Positions 33,441-45,618 are shown, counted from the first letter of the stretch. The stretch: DNA of 64,000 bases from Sipunculus nudus (GCA_026874595.1 CM049318.1:46172456-46236455), one strand, 5' to 3'. Translations and numbers: made by a program. The notes: a model not told the origin generated them from the sequence alone.

Positions 33441-34016
33441 ACCCTAGAACCTATAGGGTTCTTACTTTAGTGGTGGGCCATACATAAGTCACGTTTGAAA
33501 TCCATATGGCTATCAACACTGGAGATATCATAAGAGGTGTGTGATTTTCACCAAATATGGACACATTAAAGGTCAAGGCCACTCTCATGGTTAAGGTCAT
33601 AAACCAAATGTAAATAGACTTCATCCCATAACCCATCTCTCTACATGTGCATAATCTGAAAGAAATCTGTCCATTAGTTTTTGACTTATAATGCTTACAG
33701 TACTGTCAAGTGGCAATTATGGGGGTATTAAAAGGCGTAAAAACAAGAAAAGGATAATAGGTGGCGCCACCAGTTTCCGGTATATCACAAGGCTATCCAA
33801 GATCTTCGGTCACCTTGATTTTTGGACCAGTCCTAGCATAGGTCATGACCCCATTTATAAAAGGCTTACCCATATCTATACAAATGTAAAGTTTGAAAAA
33901 GATCAGTGAAATATTTTTTGAGTTATCCCGCTCACAAGGTTTTTCTGCGGCGGTGGCATCGGCGGCGGCGGCGGGACCGTAGTGAAACCATAGTATCCCG
34001 ACTTTGTCTGGGGATA

Positions 34017-34127
34017 AAATAATTGCATGCCAAGTGTCAGTATACGCTGCTAAAAATGGGGACCTATTCTTAAAGGGGGGCGTACTATGTCTGAGGATAC
34101 TCTGGCACCTGCGGTGCCAAGAAATGT
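34017..34127 (-). repeat. dispersed 112-bp fragment flanking the foldback in BEL pol
   Basis: This is the inverse of the loop fragment at 31917-32035. BEL coding sequence resumes directly after it (FLRNTPSEW), so it is part of the inserted DNA, perhaps an earlier insertion the foldback landed next to. Confidence 0.7.
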
Positions 34128-34633
34128 CTAGTTTCCTCCGGAATACTCCGTCTGAATGGCAAAATCAACATATATCAACTTCACTTTCAAGAGATGATCG
34201 AGAAGTGAAGAAAACGGTCAGTGTAGCCATAGATGACCATCCAAACAAAACCATGGGTAGGCTGATAAGTTACTTTTCAAGTTGGTCCAGGCTTAAAATG
34301 ACAGTTGGGTGGATCTTGAAGATGAAAGGGAATTTGCAGCAGTGGGTAAGGAAGCGAAAAGCAATCCAAATAGAACTGAAAGAAAAGGAGCCCGATTCAG
34401 AAAGAATAAAGAACATGGCAGAGGCTAAGATGAAAGACTTCAAGACTAAGGAATTGAAAACATCAAACAGAGGGATTCAAAGTACTTCATTGTCAGTCAA
34501 AGACATGAAGAAAGCGGAGGAAGCCATCTTTTGTTATGTCCAAAAAGCATATTTTCTTAATGAAAATGAATGTCTTACCGACAAACAGAGTGTCAAGCGG
34601 ACAAGTCCACTGTACAAATTGGATCCCTTTTAG
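34128..34633 (+). pseudogene. BEL region between RNase H and integrase
   Basis: The frame resumes with FLRNTPSEWQNQ, the usual FL...W-P segment after the RNase H of BEL elements, directly complementing RWLNG at 30190. A charged, helical stretch follows (KRKAIQIELKEKEPDSERIK), then KAEEAIFCYVQKAYF and SPLYKLDPF, which precede the integrase zinc-binding domain. A TAG ends the frame at 34633. Confidence 0.8.
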
Positions 34634-34659
34634 GATGATGGTTTATAGAGAGTAGGTGG

Positions 34660-35330
34660 CAGACTGGACAAGGCTCTTCTTCCTTTCGATTCACGATATC
34701 CCATTGTGTTGCCTAAAAAATCTGAGATTTCACGGCTGATAATTCAGGAGACTCAATCTGTAGGTCATCTAGGAAAGAATTCGATACTGAGTAGTTTGAG
34801 ACAAAGATTCTGGATTATTGGAGCAACTTCAATCATCAAAGAAAATGTTGCAAAATGTGTGTTGTGCAAGAAGTATCGGGCTCGTGGTTGTTATCAGAGG
34901 ATGGCAGATTTACCATCCGAACGTGTCATGTCTGGTGATCCACCCTTTACCAGAACAGGAATGAATTATTTTGGACCCTTTGAGGTGAAACAAGGACGTA
35001 ATACCATCAAAAGGTATAGTGCCATGTTTACATGTCTTTCTGTGAGAGCTATACATCTGGAAGTGGCCCCTTCTTTCGAAACAAGCTCATGTATTAACGC
35101 CATGAAAAGGTTCATCGCTGGAAGAGGGCAGGTCAAGGATATAAGGACTGACAATGGTACCAATTTGGTCGGCGCCAAAAATGAGCTGACCAGTCAAATA
35201 GGCAAGTTAAATCAACACAGGATTGTGAGTGAACTACAACAGAAGGGGATAGAGTAGCAGTTCAATCAACCAGGCGCTTCACACTTTGGCGGTGTTTGGG
35301 AAAGGTAAATCTGAACAGTGAGGAAGGTAT
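34660..35330 (+). pseudogene. BEL integrase zinc-binding and catalytic core
   Basis: GHLGKNSILSSLRQRFWIIG followed by CVLCKKYRA forms the zinc-binding domain. In the core the usual G-(V/I)-D-Y-FGPF motif reads GMNYFGPF, so the first catalytic aspartate appears changed to asparagine. The second aspartate is kept in DIRTDNGTNLVGA and the glutamate in HFGGVWER. One TAG (35255-35257) separates the second and third motifs. The enzyme would have inserted element DNA; it is inactive as written. Confidence 0.85.
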
Positions 35331-35853
35331 TATGCTCCTTGCTCCATCAGCAGACCATTCACCTGGACGACGATTCGTTACAGACATTGTTTTGCGAGGT
35401 GGAGGCCATTGTCAATGGCAGGCCGATCACTGATGTTGTGTTCAACCCGAATGATCTCGAGGCCTTGACACCTAACCACTTGCTTTATCTAGGCCCTGGA
35501 GAGAACTCCCCTCCTGGAATATTCGTGAAACAAGATAACTATGCTAAACTTAGGTGGCGCCAGGTGCATTACCTAGCGGATCTGTTTGGAAGAGGTGGTC
35601 GAAGGAATATCTGACCGGTTTGCAACAAAGACAAAAATGGCATGAACCTACAAGAAAAATTTTAGTCGATGATGTTGTTCTTGTGGTTGACAACACCCCC
35701 AGAAACACATGGTCATTAGGTAGAGTAGTAGAAACAATCAAGGACAAGAAAGGTATTGTTAGATCGGCAAGAGTTCAAACAAAATCAGGCTTATTGAACA
35801 GACCAGTGACCAAGCCTTGTCTTATTTTAGAATCTGAGATTGAAAGCAATTAG
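35318..35853 (+). pseudogene. BEL integrase C-terminal region
   Basis: Two frames cover it. The first (35318-35614) has FCEVEAIVNGRPITDV and LTPNHLLYLGPG. The second (35554-35853) has WKRWSKEYLTGLQQRQKWHE, DDVVLVVDNTPRNTWSLGRV and VRSARVQTKSGLLNRPVTK. These are the conserved tail of BEL/Pao integrases. The shift between frames lies at about 35570-35600. The gene ends at TAG 35851-35853, about 100 bp before the 3' LTR, and a purine-rich AGGGAGCCGGAA sits right before the LTR. Confidence 0.85.
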
Positions 35854-36096
35854 AAAGCAGGTTATTATTGAACAAGTGTATTATTTTGTGGTTTGGCCTA
35901 TATATTTAAGTAAATAGTAAGTGTGTGATTTTCACAATTAGGGAGCCGGAATGTTGCGGCCAAACATTATTGGTGATTGTGTGTTGGTTTATAAATCAAG
36001 ATATTCATTTATAATTTGATTGTATTTTGTAGTTCTATTTTATTTGTATTATGTAAAGAATTTTTCTTGTTTCATTCCCATTTGGTAAAGCATTGA

Positions 36097-39000
36097 ACAA
36101 GTAACCCATGGGTCATGACGCTCAGCCGACAAGACATGTTGATAATATGTCCCTGCACAGACAACTAATTAAGATAGGTGGCATCATTGTTGATGCATAT
36201 TAGTTTAAAGTCATCAAGACCCATAAGCACAACAAATTTGATGACAATCCAACTAGCCTTTCATAAGGAATCAATTTGTGTGTATTTTGCATTATTTCTG
36301 GGGTGCTCAAGCATACTCCAAAACTCTGAGAATATAGGGTAACTGTGACCCAATTTCAGGTTTCTGGGGAGAACTTTTTAGGAACTCTCAGGATGTCAAG
36401 TTAGAAAATCTTGGGCCCCATGGTTATGATATCAGATTTTCAATTATTCTGAGGGGTGCTTCTAAGCCCCATAGCTCAGTAAATATGGGTAACAGAGACC
36501 TTCATTCACGTTTCCAAGGAGACTTTTACAGATCTCCCTGGATGTCAAGTTTGAAGATTTTAGGGCCAATGGTTAAAATTTAAGTCCTGTTAAGGGACGA
36601 CCGCATCTTTTAAGGTCTCAAAATTGAGAAAAAATCGTAAAAAAATCGAAAAAAAATACAAGTTGCGCCACCAGTTACCAGAAACTGATGAAACACTCCA
36701 TGATCAATATCCATGCAAAGAATAATGCCGATCAATGCACTAGTTGTTCAGATACCAAAGCTTTTGTATCAAAGTTTTAGTAATTCTGTACTTCTGAGCC
36801 CCATAGCTCGGACAACATGGGTGACAGAGAACTAATTTCAGCTTTCCATGGAGACTTTTCATGGACCTCCCAGCATGTCAAGATACTTGATTCTAGGTCA
36901 AGTCATTGCAATTTGTGCCCCGTTAACAGATGACCACATCTTTAAAGGATGAATAGTAAAAAAATAGTAAACAAGTGACCCATGGGTCATGACGCTCAGC
37001 TGACAAGCATGACCTGTATTTAAAGCCTGATGGTATACCATATGGTATCTGACCATACTTGGAAGATGGAAGGTTTGGGATGAAAAGTCTGACTTGAAAT
37101 GCATCCACAACTTTTTTCAAGAAGCTGGTCCTGTGACATTGACCTTTGACCCTAAGACCTAAATATCAAAAGGTTTGGTCCTCTATTGACATGTAAGGTT
37201 TGGGATGATTATTTTGGCTATAAGAATATAATTCTGGGAGGTGCAAACACACCCCGTAACTCAGAGAATATAGGTCTCAGTGACCTAATTTCAGATCTGC
37301 AAGGAGATCTTTTCAGAACCTCTAAGAATGCATAGGGTTCATGTATCTAGCCTTTACAGTTACAATTTGTGCCCTGCTAACGGCCGGACGGACAGACGGA
37401 AGGACGACGGACAAAGACCCATCGCTATAGCACAGCATGACTAAAAGTCACCTGAGCTAAAAATCACTGAAACTGCACTGACAAAAGGATTTCTATGGTG
37501 GCTAACTGGCAGAAATAATGGATTTCTGTCAAGTCTGACATTTGATATCACACATCCTCCAATAAGAGACCAAACTTGTAGCAAATTCTCCAAAGGATGT
37601 TACAGTAATGAATGTCTAAAACAATTCTAAAGGCATTTTCAGGCCCTCATATTAGATTTATAGATATGCAAATGTAAAAAGTGTAAGTCCAATATTTTTT
37701 ATTATCACTCTGCTTTTCAATGGGATCAGCAGGGTAGGTAAACTGCAAAACCTGAAAGAAAAGAAATGCAGAAAGCATGACTAAAGGTCTTGTAATAAAA
37801 AAAAGCCATCCTAAATCCAGGTACACATTCACATATTATGAGAACAAACATTTGCTTTTATATCTGGTGATTTATATAAAAATATTCAGATATCTAGGAA
37901 ACTAAGTTTATTGCTATGATTCCATAAAATAAACTGCAAAATGTTCCCATCATCTTATAAATCAGTAGCTAAACCTTAATACTATACTCTCACAGTCTTA
38001 ATGCCTGGCTGAAGCATTCCGGCAACAGTGTTTTTGTTATTCAGTAACGAGGTATTTATCACTCAGCCTTATCACTTAACAGGCTGATACGAAAGAGAGT
38101 CATATGTCACCAGCATCACTCACAATTACAGCCACACAGTGAGATGTATCATAACTAATGGTTATATGTACAAGAAAAATAGAGATGGTCTACAGAATAA
38201 GTAATTGTGAACATCCCTGACCTATGACCTTGGCCTTTTGCCCACATATCAACTGGATTCTTTCTAAATGATGGGTAACTACTAACCACTTACATCTGGC
38301 CGGGTGTAATTACTTGGCAACCAATGAGTGAATAACTTAGACCTGCAACCTTTAACCTCCTGACCAGCTGACCTCAAAATCAATTAGTCATTTCTTCATG
38401 CAAAAAGACCCATAAATATGAAGTTTGAATCACATTCAGTGACGCATAGATGTGGCATATGTGAAAGACTGAAGGTTTGGGTTGAACAGTTTCACTTGAA
38501 ATATGTTCACAATCATTTAGAACAATATTGTGACCTTGACCTTTGACCTTTTGAACTCAACATCAATAGGCTTCTTCCCCTATTGGTAGGTAAGCCATAT
38601 ATGACAGACGGAAAGTATAGATTGAAAAGTTTGCCTGAAAATGACTCGACGCAATAAGAGGGTGCTGTGAACTTGACCTTTGACCTCAAAATCAACAGGT
38701 CTTTTCCCCTGTTGGCAGAGAAGCGATATCAGTGCTGAAAGGTTTGGAATGAAAGGTCTAGCTTGAAATGTGTCCACAACCTTTTCAAAGAAGTGGATCC
38801 TGTGACCCTGACCTTTGACCTTGTGACCTCAACATCTATTGGATTCTTCTCCCACTTAGTAGGTGAGCTATATGTGAAAGATCAAAGAATTGGGATGAAA
38901 GGTTTGGCTTAAAATGCATCGACAGGCTTTTCAAAGAAGTTGGTTCTGTGACCTTGACCTTTGACCTTGTGACCTCAAAATAATTATGGTTCTTCCCTTG

Positions 39001-40006
39001 TTGGTAGGTGAGCTGTATGTGAAAGATGGATGGTTTGGGATGAAAATTTTGGCAAAAAGAATTATTTCTGGGGGATGCAGACACACCCCATAACTTCGAG
39101 AATATAGGTCGCAGTGACCTAATTTCAGGTTTGCAAGGAGATCTTTTTAGAACCTCTAAGACTACATATGGTTCATGGCCCTAGCCCCTACGGTTACGAT
39201 TTGTGCCCTGCTAACGGCCGGACGGACAGACGGAAGGACGACGGACAAAGACCCATCGCTATAGCCCAGCATGACTGAAAGCTGAGCTAAAAATCGAAAA
39301 AACTACAAGTGGCGTCACCAGTCTGCAGAAACTGATGAAACATTCCATTACCAATATCCATCCAAACAATCATGGTGATTAATGCATTAGTTGTTCAGAT
39401 ACTTGAGCTTCTGAAACTAATATTCTATTATCTGGGGGGGGGGGGGGTACTTGGAAGCCCCACAGCTCACAGGTTTTGGGTAACAGAGACCTAATTCCAG
39501 GTTTCCAAAGAGACTTTTCATGGGCCTCCCTGCATGTCAAGGCAGAAGATTCTAGGTCCAGACGGTACAATTTCTGCGTTGTTAACAGATGACTGCATCT
39601 TTTAAGGTCTCAAAAAATAGATAAATAAAATAGTAAAATATCGAAAAAATACAGGTGGTGCCACCATTCTGCAAAAACTGATGTAACACCCCATGATCAA
39701 TATCCATGCTAAGAATCATGGTGATCAAAGCATTAGTTGTTCAGATACTTGAGTTTTGTAACAAAGTTTTCATTATTCTGGGGGGTACTTCGGAGCCCCA
39801 TACCTTGTAGAATATAAGTCACAGAAAACTAATTCTAGGTTTCCAAGGAGATTTTTCATTGACCTCCCAGGATGTAAAGTTAGAAGATTCCAGGTCCAGT
39901 GGTTAAGATTTGTGCCTTGTTACCGGACAGACGGCCGGATGGCCGGACGGACGACAGACAAAGAGTGATCGCTATAGCTCAGATGACTTACAGTCAGCTG
40001 AGCTTA
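36097..40006 (+). mobile_element. PAL subfamily-2 element in the BEL 3' LTR, itself interrupted
   Basis: Outer element: starts ACAAGTAACCCATGGGTCAT and ends CAGCTGAGCTT. Its own sequence is 36097-36971 plus 39291-40006; the break reads ATAGTAAA, inner element, AAAATCGAAAAAACTAC. It matches 1676-2300 from the 5' end. It carries a GACGGCCGGATGGCCGGACGG block (39927-39960) and several GCGCCACCAG-like words. It is non-coding. Confidence 0.75.
36972..39290 (+). mobile_element. inner PAL elements (two joined copies)
   Basis: It starts CAAGTGACCCATGGGTCATG. A first 3' terminus with GACGGACAGACGGAAGGACG and CACCTGAGCTAA falls at 37460, and a second with GCTGAGCTAA at 39290. The first copy is short (internal deletion). 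The second lacks the 5' end and starts at AAATCACTGAAACTGCACTGA, a phrase found deep inside other copies (12476, 43895). This is either nested insertion or a tandem deletion derivative. Confidence 0.65.
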
Positions 40007-40387
40007 AAACATACGTTTAACATGATATGGCCTTAATGTCTCCTGCCCTATACAGCTAGAAAGGGTATTAAGATTGGCCGGCAGGTCTGTCCTGCATACT
40101 GCCTGGTACAGTAAAGTACAGCCATATATGTTATGCTCATATGAAACGGATATCATATGTATTTTGGGGAAAAAGAAGAGTGTAATAGATTTAATATATT
40201 TCAGGAAATTTGTATATTTCACAGCTAGAAACCTTTTTATATTTGTTTGCATTGTACTTAAGATACTTAATATGTTCATTTCAGTTAATCTGTAACAACA
40301 GTTTTGCAAGGACAATTAAATGGAATATTGCTTTCTACTGAATTGTCACTGTTATCAGCATTGACAAGTGAATGAACTTACATAAGG

Positions 40388-40433
40388 TATGGGGGTTGGA
40401 GAGAGAGAGATTGCGCCTGACAACTGACCAGCC

Positions 40434-40464
<31 letters not shown>

Positions 40465-41590
40465 ACGACGACTACTTTTTAAGATCATCATTATCCGACC
40501 ATTCCGGTAACAGCCATGTTTATTTGTACCACCGTCCCAGTGTGAAATCCATAAATACATATATACAGCTAGAATATGTAGTGTCGACAATGGACCACAA
40601 ATACCCGCCGAATCACAGAGGCATGGATAAAGTGAAGGAAGGAATGTCTCCTGACGTGAAACCCTCCACATGTTGTGGCAAAGTTTCCCAATGCCCACGG
40701 AGGACGAAACTAAAAAACATATTACTGATGGCACAACCAGTCAAGTGTATAAGATAAAGCTAACAAAGATCTTCACACATGCTTTTTAAAGCCACTCCTG
40801 AAATGTGTGATTTTCACCAAATATATAGATACACAGATGGACAGCATGCAAAAACATTATAGGTTGTATAGGAGATAATGCCATCCTAAATCTATGGACA
40901 ACCACTCCTGAGATAAATGCATGAACGATTTTACAAATACATGATTATAGGTGACGCCATCTGTCTTGTGTATGAGAAAGCTTTCGAAGATGGAATGGAT
41001 GCAAATGCAAAATTTCAGGTCGACACACTTTATCACTCCTTAGTTATTTTTGATTTTCACAAAAAAAAAAATACAGATGGATGCAAGATGAAATTGATTA
41101 TAGGTGACACGACCAGTCTGTACAAGATAAAGCATTACAATATCTATGGACGTAATATTTCAGGCTAATATATTTAACCACTCTTGGGTTAAATGCGTGG
41201 ATGTGCTCTGCGAAAACGTGACAGTGAGTAGCGCCACCAGTCTCGTGTACGAGAAACCTGTCCAAAATGGATGAACATGCAAAATATATGGCTGATACGC
41301 CAAACGTTTTCTGAGAATAATGTATTTCCCCGAAATGTGACAGTATCTTAACGTGAGATTTCTGTAATTTTCACCCACAACAGATTTATGGATGCACGCT
41401 AGGCGAATGAAATGTTTTTGCATGTTGTAGTTGACGATCCTGTGTATCGACTGGTATAAATATTTTTTATGTTTTATTTAAAATAATTTTCCTACAATAT
41501 GTCGAAAAATGGTAGTTTGATGTAAGATAAAAAATAAAGACGTCTTCACAAAGACGTCCCGAGACGATGTTACGGATAAAAACTAAATAG
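40388..41590. repeat. segmental-duplication copy 1, right part (paralogue 50004-51200)
   Basis: From TATGGGGGTTGGAGAGAGAG through CGACTACTTTTTAAGATCA, TTTATTTGTACCACCGT and GACGATGTTACGG the sequence follows 50004-51190 closely. It contains C-runs (40432-40450), a CA/AC run and GTGACGCCATCTG-type words. No coding signal is supported. Confidence 0.85.
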
Positions 41591-42981
41591 TATCCCCAGA
41601 CAATTAATCCCCCCCCCCCCTTTAAGAATAGGCCCCCCATCTTCAGCAGTGTGTACTGACAATTGGAAGCGACTATGATTTCTTCCATCTATCAACTTGA
41701 GAAACAATATTTTTCACCAAATGTTGGGGCCAATATGGTGAACCTCTTTTGAGAAAAGAGCATTAATTTATTTTACGGAAACAGAAAGGTAGGTGGCGCC
41801 ACCTGTCTGGTTTACGAGAAAATTTCCAAGGTGGATAAACAGGCCATATTTAAGACCAATACCTTGAACCACTCCAGAAATATGAACAATTTATACCCAA
41901 CGCACATGAACAGAGTGACGACACAGCAAAACGACTGCAGATGGCGCCACCAGTCTTAAGTAAAAGACCTATGGATAGGGCAATTCCCTCCTCAGAAAAG
42001 AGCATTAATTTACTTTAAGTTAAGATAGGTGGCGCCACCTGTCTGGTTTACCAGAAAACATTCCAAGATGGATGGACATGACAAATTTCAGACCAATACC
42101 TTGAACCAATCCGGAGATATGAGCAATTTTCACTCAACGGACATGTACAGATGGATTCCACGCCAAAACGATTGCAGATATCGCCACCATTCTTCAATAC
42201 AAGATGGAGGTACCCAATATCAATGGGCAAGGACAATTTCAGCCCAATCTGTCCATTAGTTTTAGACTTATAATGCTCAGAGTACTGTCAAGTGGCAATG
42301 ATGGGTAAATAAAAGGCCCAAAAATAAGAAAAGGACAGAAGGTGGCGCCACCTTTTTTCTGCAAAAGACAAAACTATCCAAGATCTTTGGTCAATTTGAT
42401 TTTTGGACCAATCAATACATCCCTTACTGAGATATTTATGATTTTGTGTGATTTTCACCAAATATTGCAACATCCAAGGTCAAGGCCACTCTCATAGGAA
42501 AGGTCATAACACCAGTTTAAATATACATCATCCCATAACCTATGTCTATGTTTAATATGAAAGAAATCTGTCCATTAGTTTTTGACTTAAAATGCTCATA
42601 TTACTGTTAAGTGGCAATGGTGGGGGTATTAAACGGCAGGAAAACAAGAAAAGGATAACAGGTGGCACCACCAGTTTCCGGTACATGACATCACTATGTA
42701 AGATTTACTTTTAAATAGATTTTTGGATCAATCCATGCAAGATTTCTTGAGATATTTAAGGATTTGTGTGATTTTCCTCCGAAATGGACTTATTCAAGGT
42801 CAAGGTCACTCTCATAGTAAAGGTCATGACCCCATGTCCTCTCACCCATATCTATGCACATGTCAATTTTGGTAAAGATGCGTAAATATTTTTGTGCTAC
42901 CGCGTCCAAACGAAATCTCTGCGGCGGCGGTGGCGGCGCCACCGTGCTTAAACCACAGTGTCCCGACTTTGTCTGGGGATA
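41591..42981. mobile_element. 12-bp-TIR element with empty-site paralogue
   Basis: It starts TATCCCCAGACA (41591-41602) and ends TGTCTGGGGATA (42970-42981), a perfect 12-bp inverted pair. The paralogue at 51190-51215 passes from GTTACGG to ACATGTAGGTCATG with no such sequence. The body has several GGTGGCGCCACC palindromes (about 41793, 42028, 42341), a C-run and a (GGC)n-rich segment (42919-42945). It is 1391 bp and non-coding. It belongs with 2301-3173, 30194-34016 and 46130-47118. Confidence 0.85.
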
Positions 42982-43048
42982 CAATAAATGTACATGTATG
43001 CCATGTTAATTCGAAAGATTATGTCTAATGAAAAATAATGTCGATATT

Positions 43049-43112
<64 letters not shown>

Positions 43113-43610
43113 CAACATTTTACCTCAAAGTATCCACATTTGACATGACTTAATCCAATCTGACGACGCCGTGCCGCTAAAACGTAAACAAAATTCGAGT
43201 GAGAGCTTATTCGACTGATCACGTGAACTCGTATTCTATTTAGCCTTGTCTATATGCCAATGTGCATGTCTTATCTTTTAAAATAAATAAACACATTGTA
43301 AAATATACGCTTAGATTATCTGGCCACAGTACAGAGACTACATTTTAGACGTGCCAAAGATCTTATTTTTTTTTTTTTTTTCATGTTAAACAACTCTCTT
43401 TCAGGAGGATCAGAGGTGAACACCTTCCTTGAGTGACACACCACTGAAAACCGGATATGCAAACACGGGGCAAATACAGGACCAATAACAGCCTATAATC
43501 AATTGTTATTTGAATGACCTATATTGCAAATTATGTGATCATTTTGTGTTGTTCATTGTGACCGCATTTCTAAAACAAATTACATTATATAGATTATTAT
43601 TGTCACATTT
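42982..43610. repeat. segmental-duplication copy 1, continued (paralogue 51205-51830)
   Basis: CATGTTAATTCGAAAGATTATG and following sequence match 51213-51830, including a TA microsatellite at 43050-43110 and a T-run at 43370-43381. A short minus-strand frame here (SNFVYVLAARRRQIGLSHVK) is also found in the paralogue with the same reading. It is open into the TA tract and has no recognised family. Confidence 0.8.
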
Positions 43611-45618
43611 GGTGCTTATGTATGAATTTTTCTCAATACAAACTAACTTTACTTAACTTTCATAAATGATGGTCATATTTATTAAGTCTTAATTTAAGAA
43701 ATCTTTGATCCAATCCTTCGCAAGATTATATATATTATAAAAATATACGTCGCACTGCATTCACTTTAACAGTTCTTGAGATAATATGTTCAAAAGGAAT
43801 TTAAAGATGATTAGCTGGTGGCCATATTGAATTTCTGACAGGTCTGAAATCGGACAACAAACATCCTCTAAAAGGGACCAAACATTATTAAAAATCACAG
43901 AAACTGCACTGACAAAAAGATTTCTTAGGTGGACACCCGGCAGACATAATTGATTTCTGACAAGTCTGACATTTGATATCACATGTTCTCCAAAAAGGAA
44001 CCAAATTTATGGAAATTGCTCCAAAAAATGTTACAGTAATGAATGTCCAAAACAATTCAAAAGGCATGATCAGATTGGAGAGCTCCCATATCAGATTAAT
44101 GGACATGCAAATGTAAAAAGTGTAAGTCCAATATTTTTTTTAATTATCACCTTGCTTTTCATTTGGGTCACCAGGGTAGGTAAACTGCAAAACCCGTAAA
44201 GTAAAGAACTGCAGAAAGCATAACTATTAAGAGTCTTGTAATCAGATAAAGCCATCCTAAATCCAAGTACGTACCACATTTTATCAGAACAAACACTTGC
44301 TGGTACATCTGATAATTTGTATAGTAACATTCAAATATCTAGGATACTAAGTTTATTGCTATGATTCCATAAAATAAACTGCAAAATGTTCCTATCATCT
44401 TATAAATCAGTAGCTAAACCTTAATACTATACTCTAATAGTCTTGATGCCTGACCGAAGCATTCCGGCAACGGAGTGTTTTTGTTATGCACTAATGATAT
44501 GTCCTTACAACTAAATGAGCTGATACAAAAGGGAGTCATATATCACAAGCGTCGCTCACAATAACAGCCAATCAGTGAGATCTACCAGTTGGAGTACAAG
44601 TAAAAATAGAGATGGTCTACAAAGTAAGTTTTATTGTGAACATCCCTGACCTATGACCTTGGCCTTTTGCCCACATATCAACTGGATTCTTTCTAGAGTG
44701 ATGGGTAACTACTTACCACTAAAACTGGAATAATCACGTGGCAACCAATGTGTGAATACCTGCAGCCTTTAACCTCCTGACCAATAATCAATAAGTTTTT
44801 TCTTCAAGCAAAAAGACCCATAAATTAGAAGTTTGAATTAAATTGTGTGATGCAGAGATAAGGCATATATGAAAGACTGCAGGTTTGGGATGAACAGTTT
44901 AGCTTGAAATATGTTCACAAGCATTTGGAACAATTTAGTATTGAGACCTTGACCTCTGACCTTTTGAACTTAACATCAATAGGGGTCTTCCCCTATTGGC
45001 AGGTAAGCCATATATGACAGATGGAAGGTATAGATAGAAAAGCTCTAAAATGACTCCATGCAAGAAATGGGTGCTGTGAACTTGACTTTTGACCTCAAAA
45101 TCAACAGAACTGTACCCCTGTCGGGAGAGAAGCGATATGTCCGTGCTGGAAGGTTTGCAATGAAAAGTCTAGCTTGAAATGTGTCCACAACCTTTTTAAA
45201 GAAGTGGAACTTGTGACCTTGACCTTTGACCTTGTGACCTCAAAATCTATAGGATTCTTCTCCCATTTGGTATGGTAGCCATGTATGTGAAAGATCAAAG
45301 ATTTGGGATGTAAGGTTTGGCTTAAAATGCATGAACAAACTATTCAAAGAAAAGGGTCCTGTGACCTTGACCTTTGACCTTGTGACCTCAACATAATTAT
45401 GGTTCTTCCCCTGTTGGTAGGTGAGCCATATGTGAAAGATGGCAGGTTTAGGATGGAAATTTTGGCTATAAGAATTTATTGTTGGGGTGCAAACACCTAG
45501 CCCTTACGGTTATGATTTGTGCCCTGCTAACGGACGGACGGCCGGACGGACAGACAGAAAAACGACCGACAAAGACCCATCTATATAGCACAGCATGACT
45601 GAAAGGCAGCAGAGCTAA
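43611..45618 (+). mobile_element. PAL element, 5'-truncated
   Basis: The body matches 19500-21614 and 12230-13609 (for example AATGTCCAAAACAATTCAAAAG). It has TGACCTTGACCTTTGACCTT at 45214 and 45362, a GACGGACGGCCGGACGGACAG block (45530-45555) and the AGCAGAGCTAA end. The palindromic start is missing. In the paralogue the same position holds a copy with the start present (51840). Confidence 0.75.

Larger units (their letters stand above)
30194..34016. mobile_element. 3.8-kb foldback (12-bp-TIR family) element inside BEL pol
   Basis: It begins TATCTCCAGACAAAGTCG and ends with the inverse CGACTTTGTCTGGGGATA. The two halves are long inverted copies. Left-arm phrases at 30442 (GGTGGCGCCACC), 30660 and 30775 reappear inverted at 33765, 33550 and 33415. 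The axis is near 31976: 31850-31916 pairs almost perfectly with 32036-32105 around a 119-nt loop. The left arm contains a second, slightly truncated terminus (31557) and a TC microsatellite. The right arm contains about five ~288-bp units, each with TGACCTTGACCTTTGACC. There is no coding sequence. Mobilisation by a transposase elsewhere is inference. Confidence 0.85.
25194..40382 (+). mobile_element. BEL/Pao retrotransposon with both LTRs (TSD TAAGG), inactive
   Basis: LTRs beginning TGTTGCGGCCAAACATT and ending CTTACA bound the element. TAAGG directly precedes the first (25189-25193) and directly follows the second (40383-40387), the 5-bp duplication expected for BEL/Pao. Internally, gag, zinc knuckles, DTG protease, RT, A17/Pao region, RNase H and integrase follow in canonical order on the plus strand. 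Many stops and frameshifts, a lost RT active-site motif and an altered integrase residue show it is dead. Two later insertions split it: a foldback element at 30194-34016 and nested PAL elements at 36097-40006. The paralogue at 49999-50003 shows the unoccupied TAAGG site. Confidence 0.93.
35952..40382 (+). repeat. BEL 3' LTR, split by nested PAL elements
   Basis: The LTR runs 35952-36096 and resumes at 40007-40382. Compared with the 5' LTR, GGTAAAGCATTGA and AAACATACG are adjacent there but 3.9 kb apart here. It ends AACTTACA before the TAAGG duplication. Confidence 0.9.

Noticed and set aside
34004-34127. Protein start at 34004 for the BEL integrase-side frame
   Set aside because: The first ~40 codons translate the inserted repeat fragment; BEL sequence only begins at about 34128.
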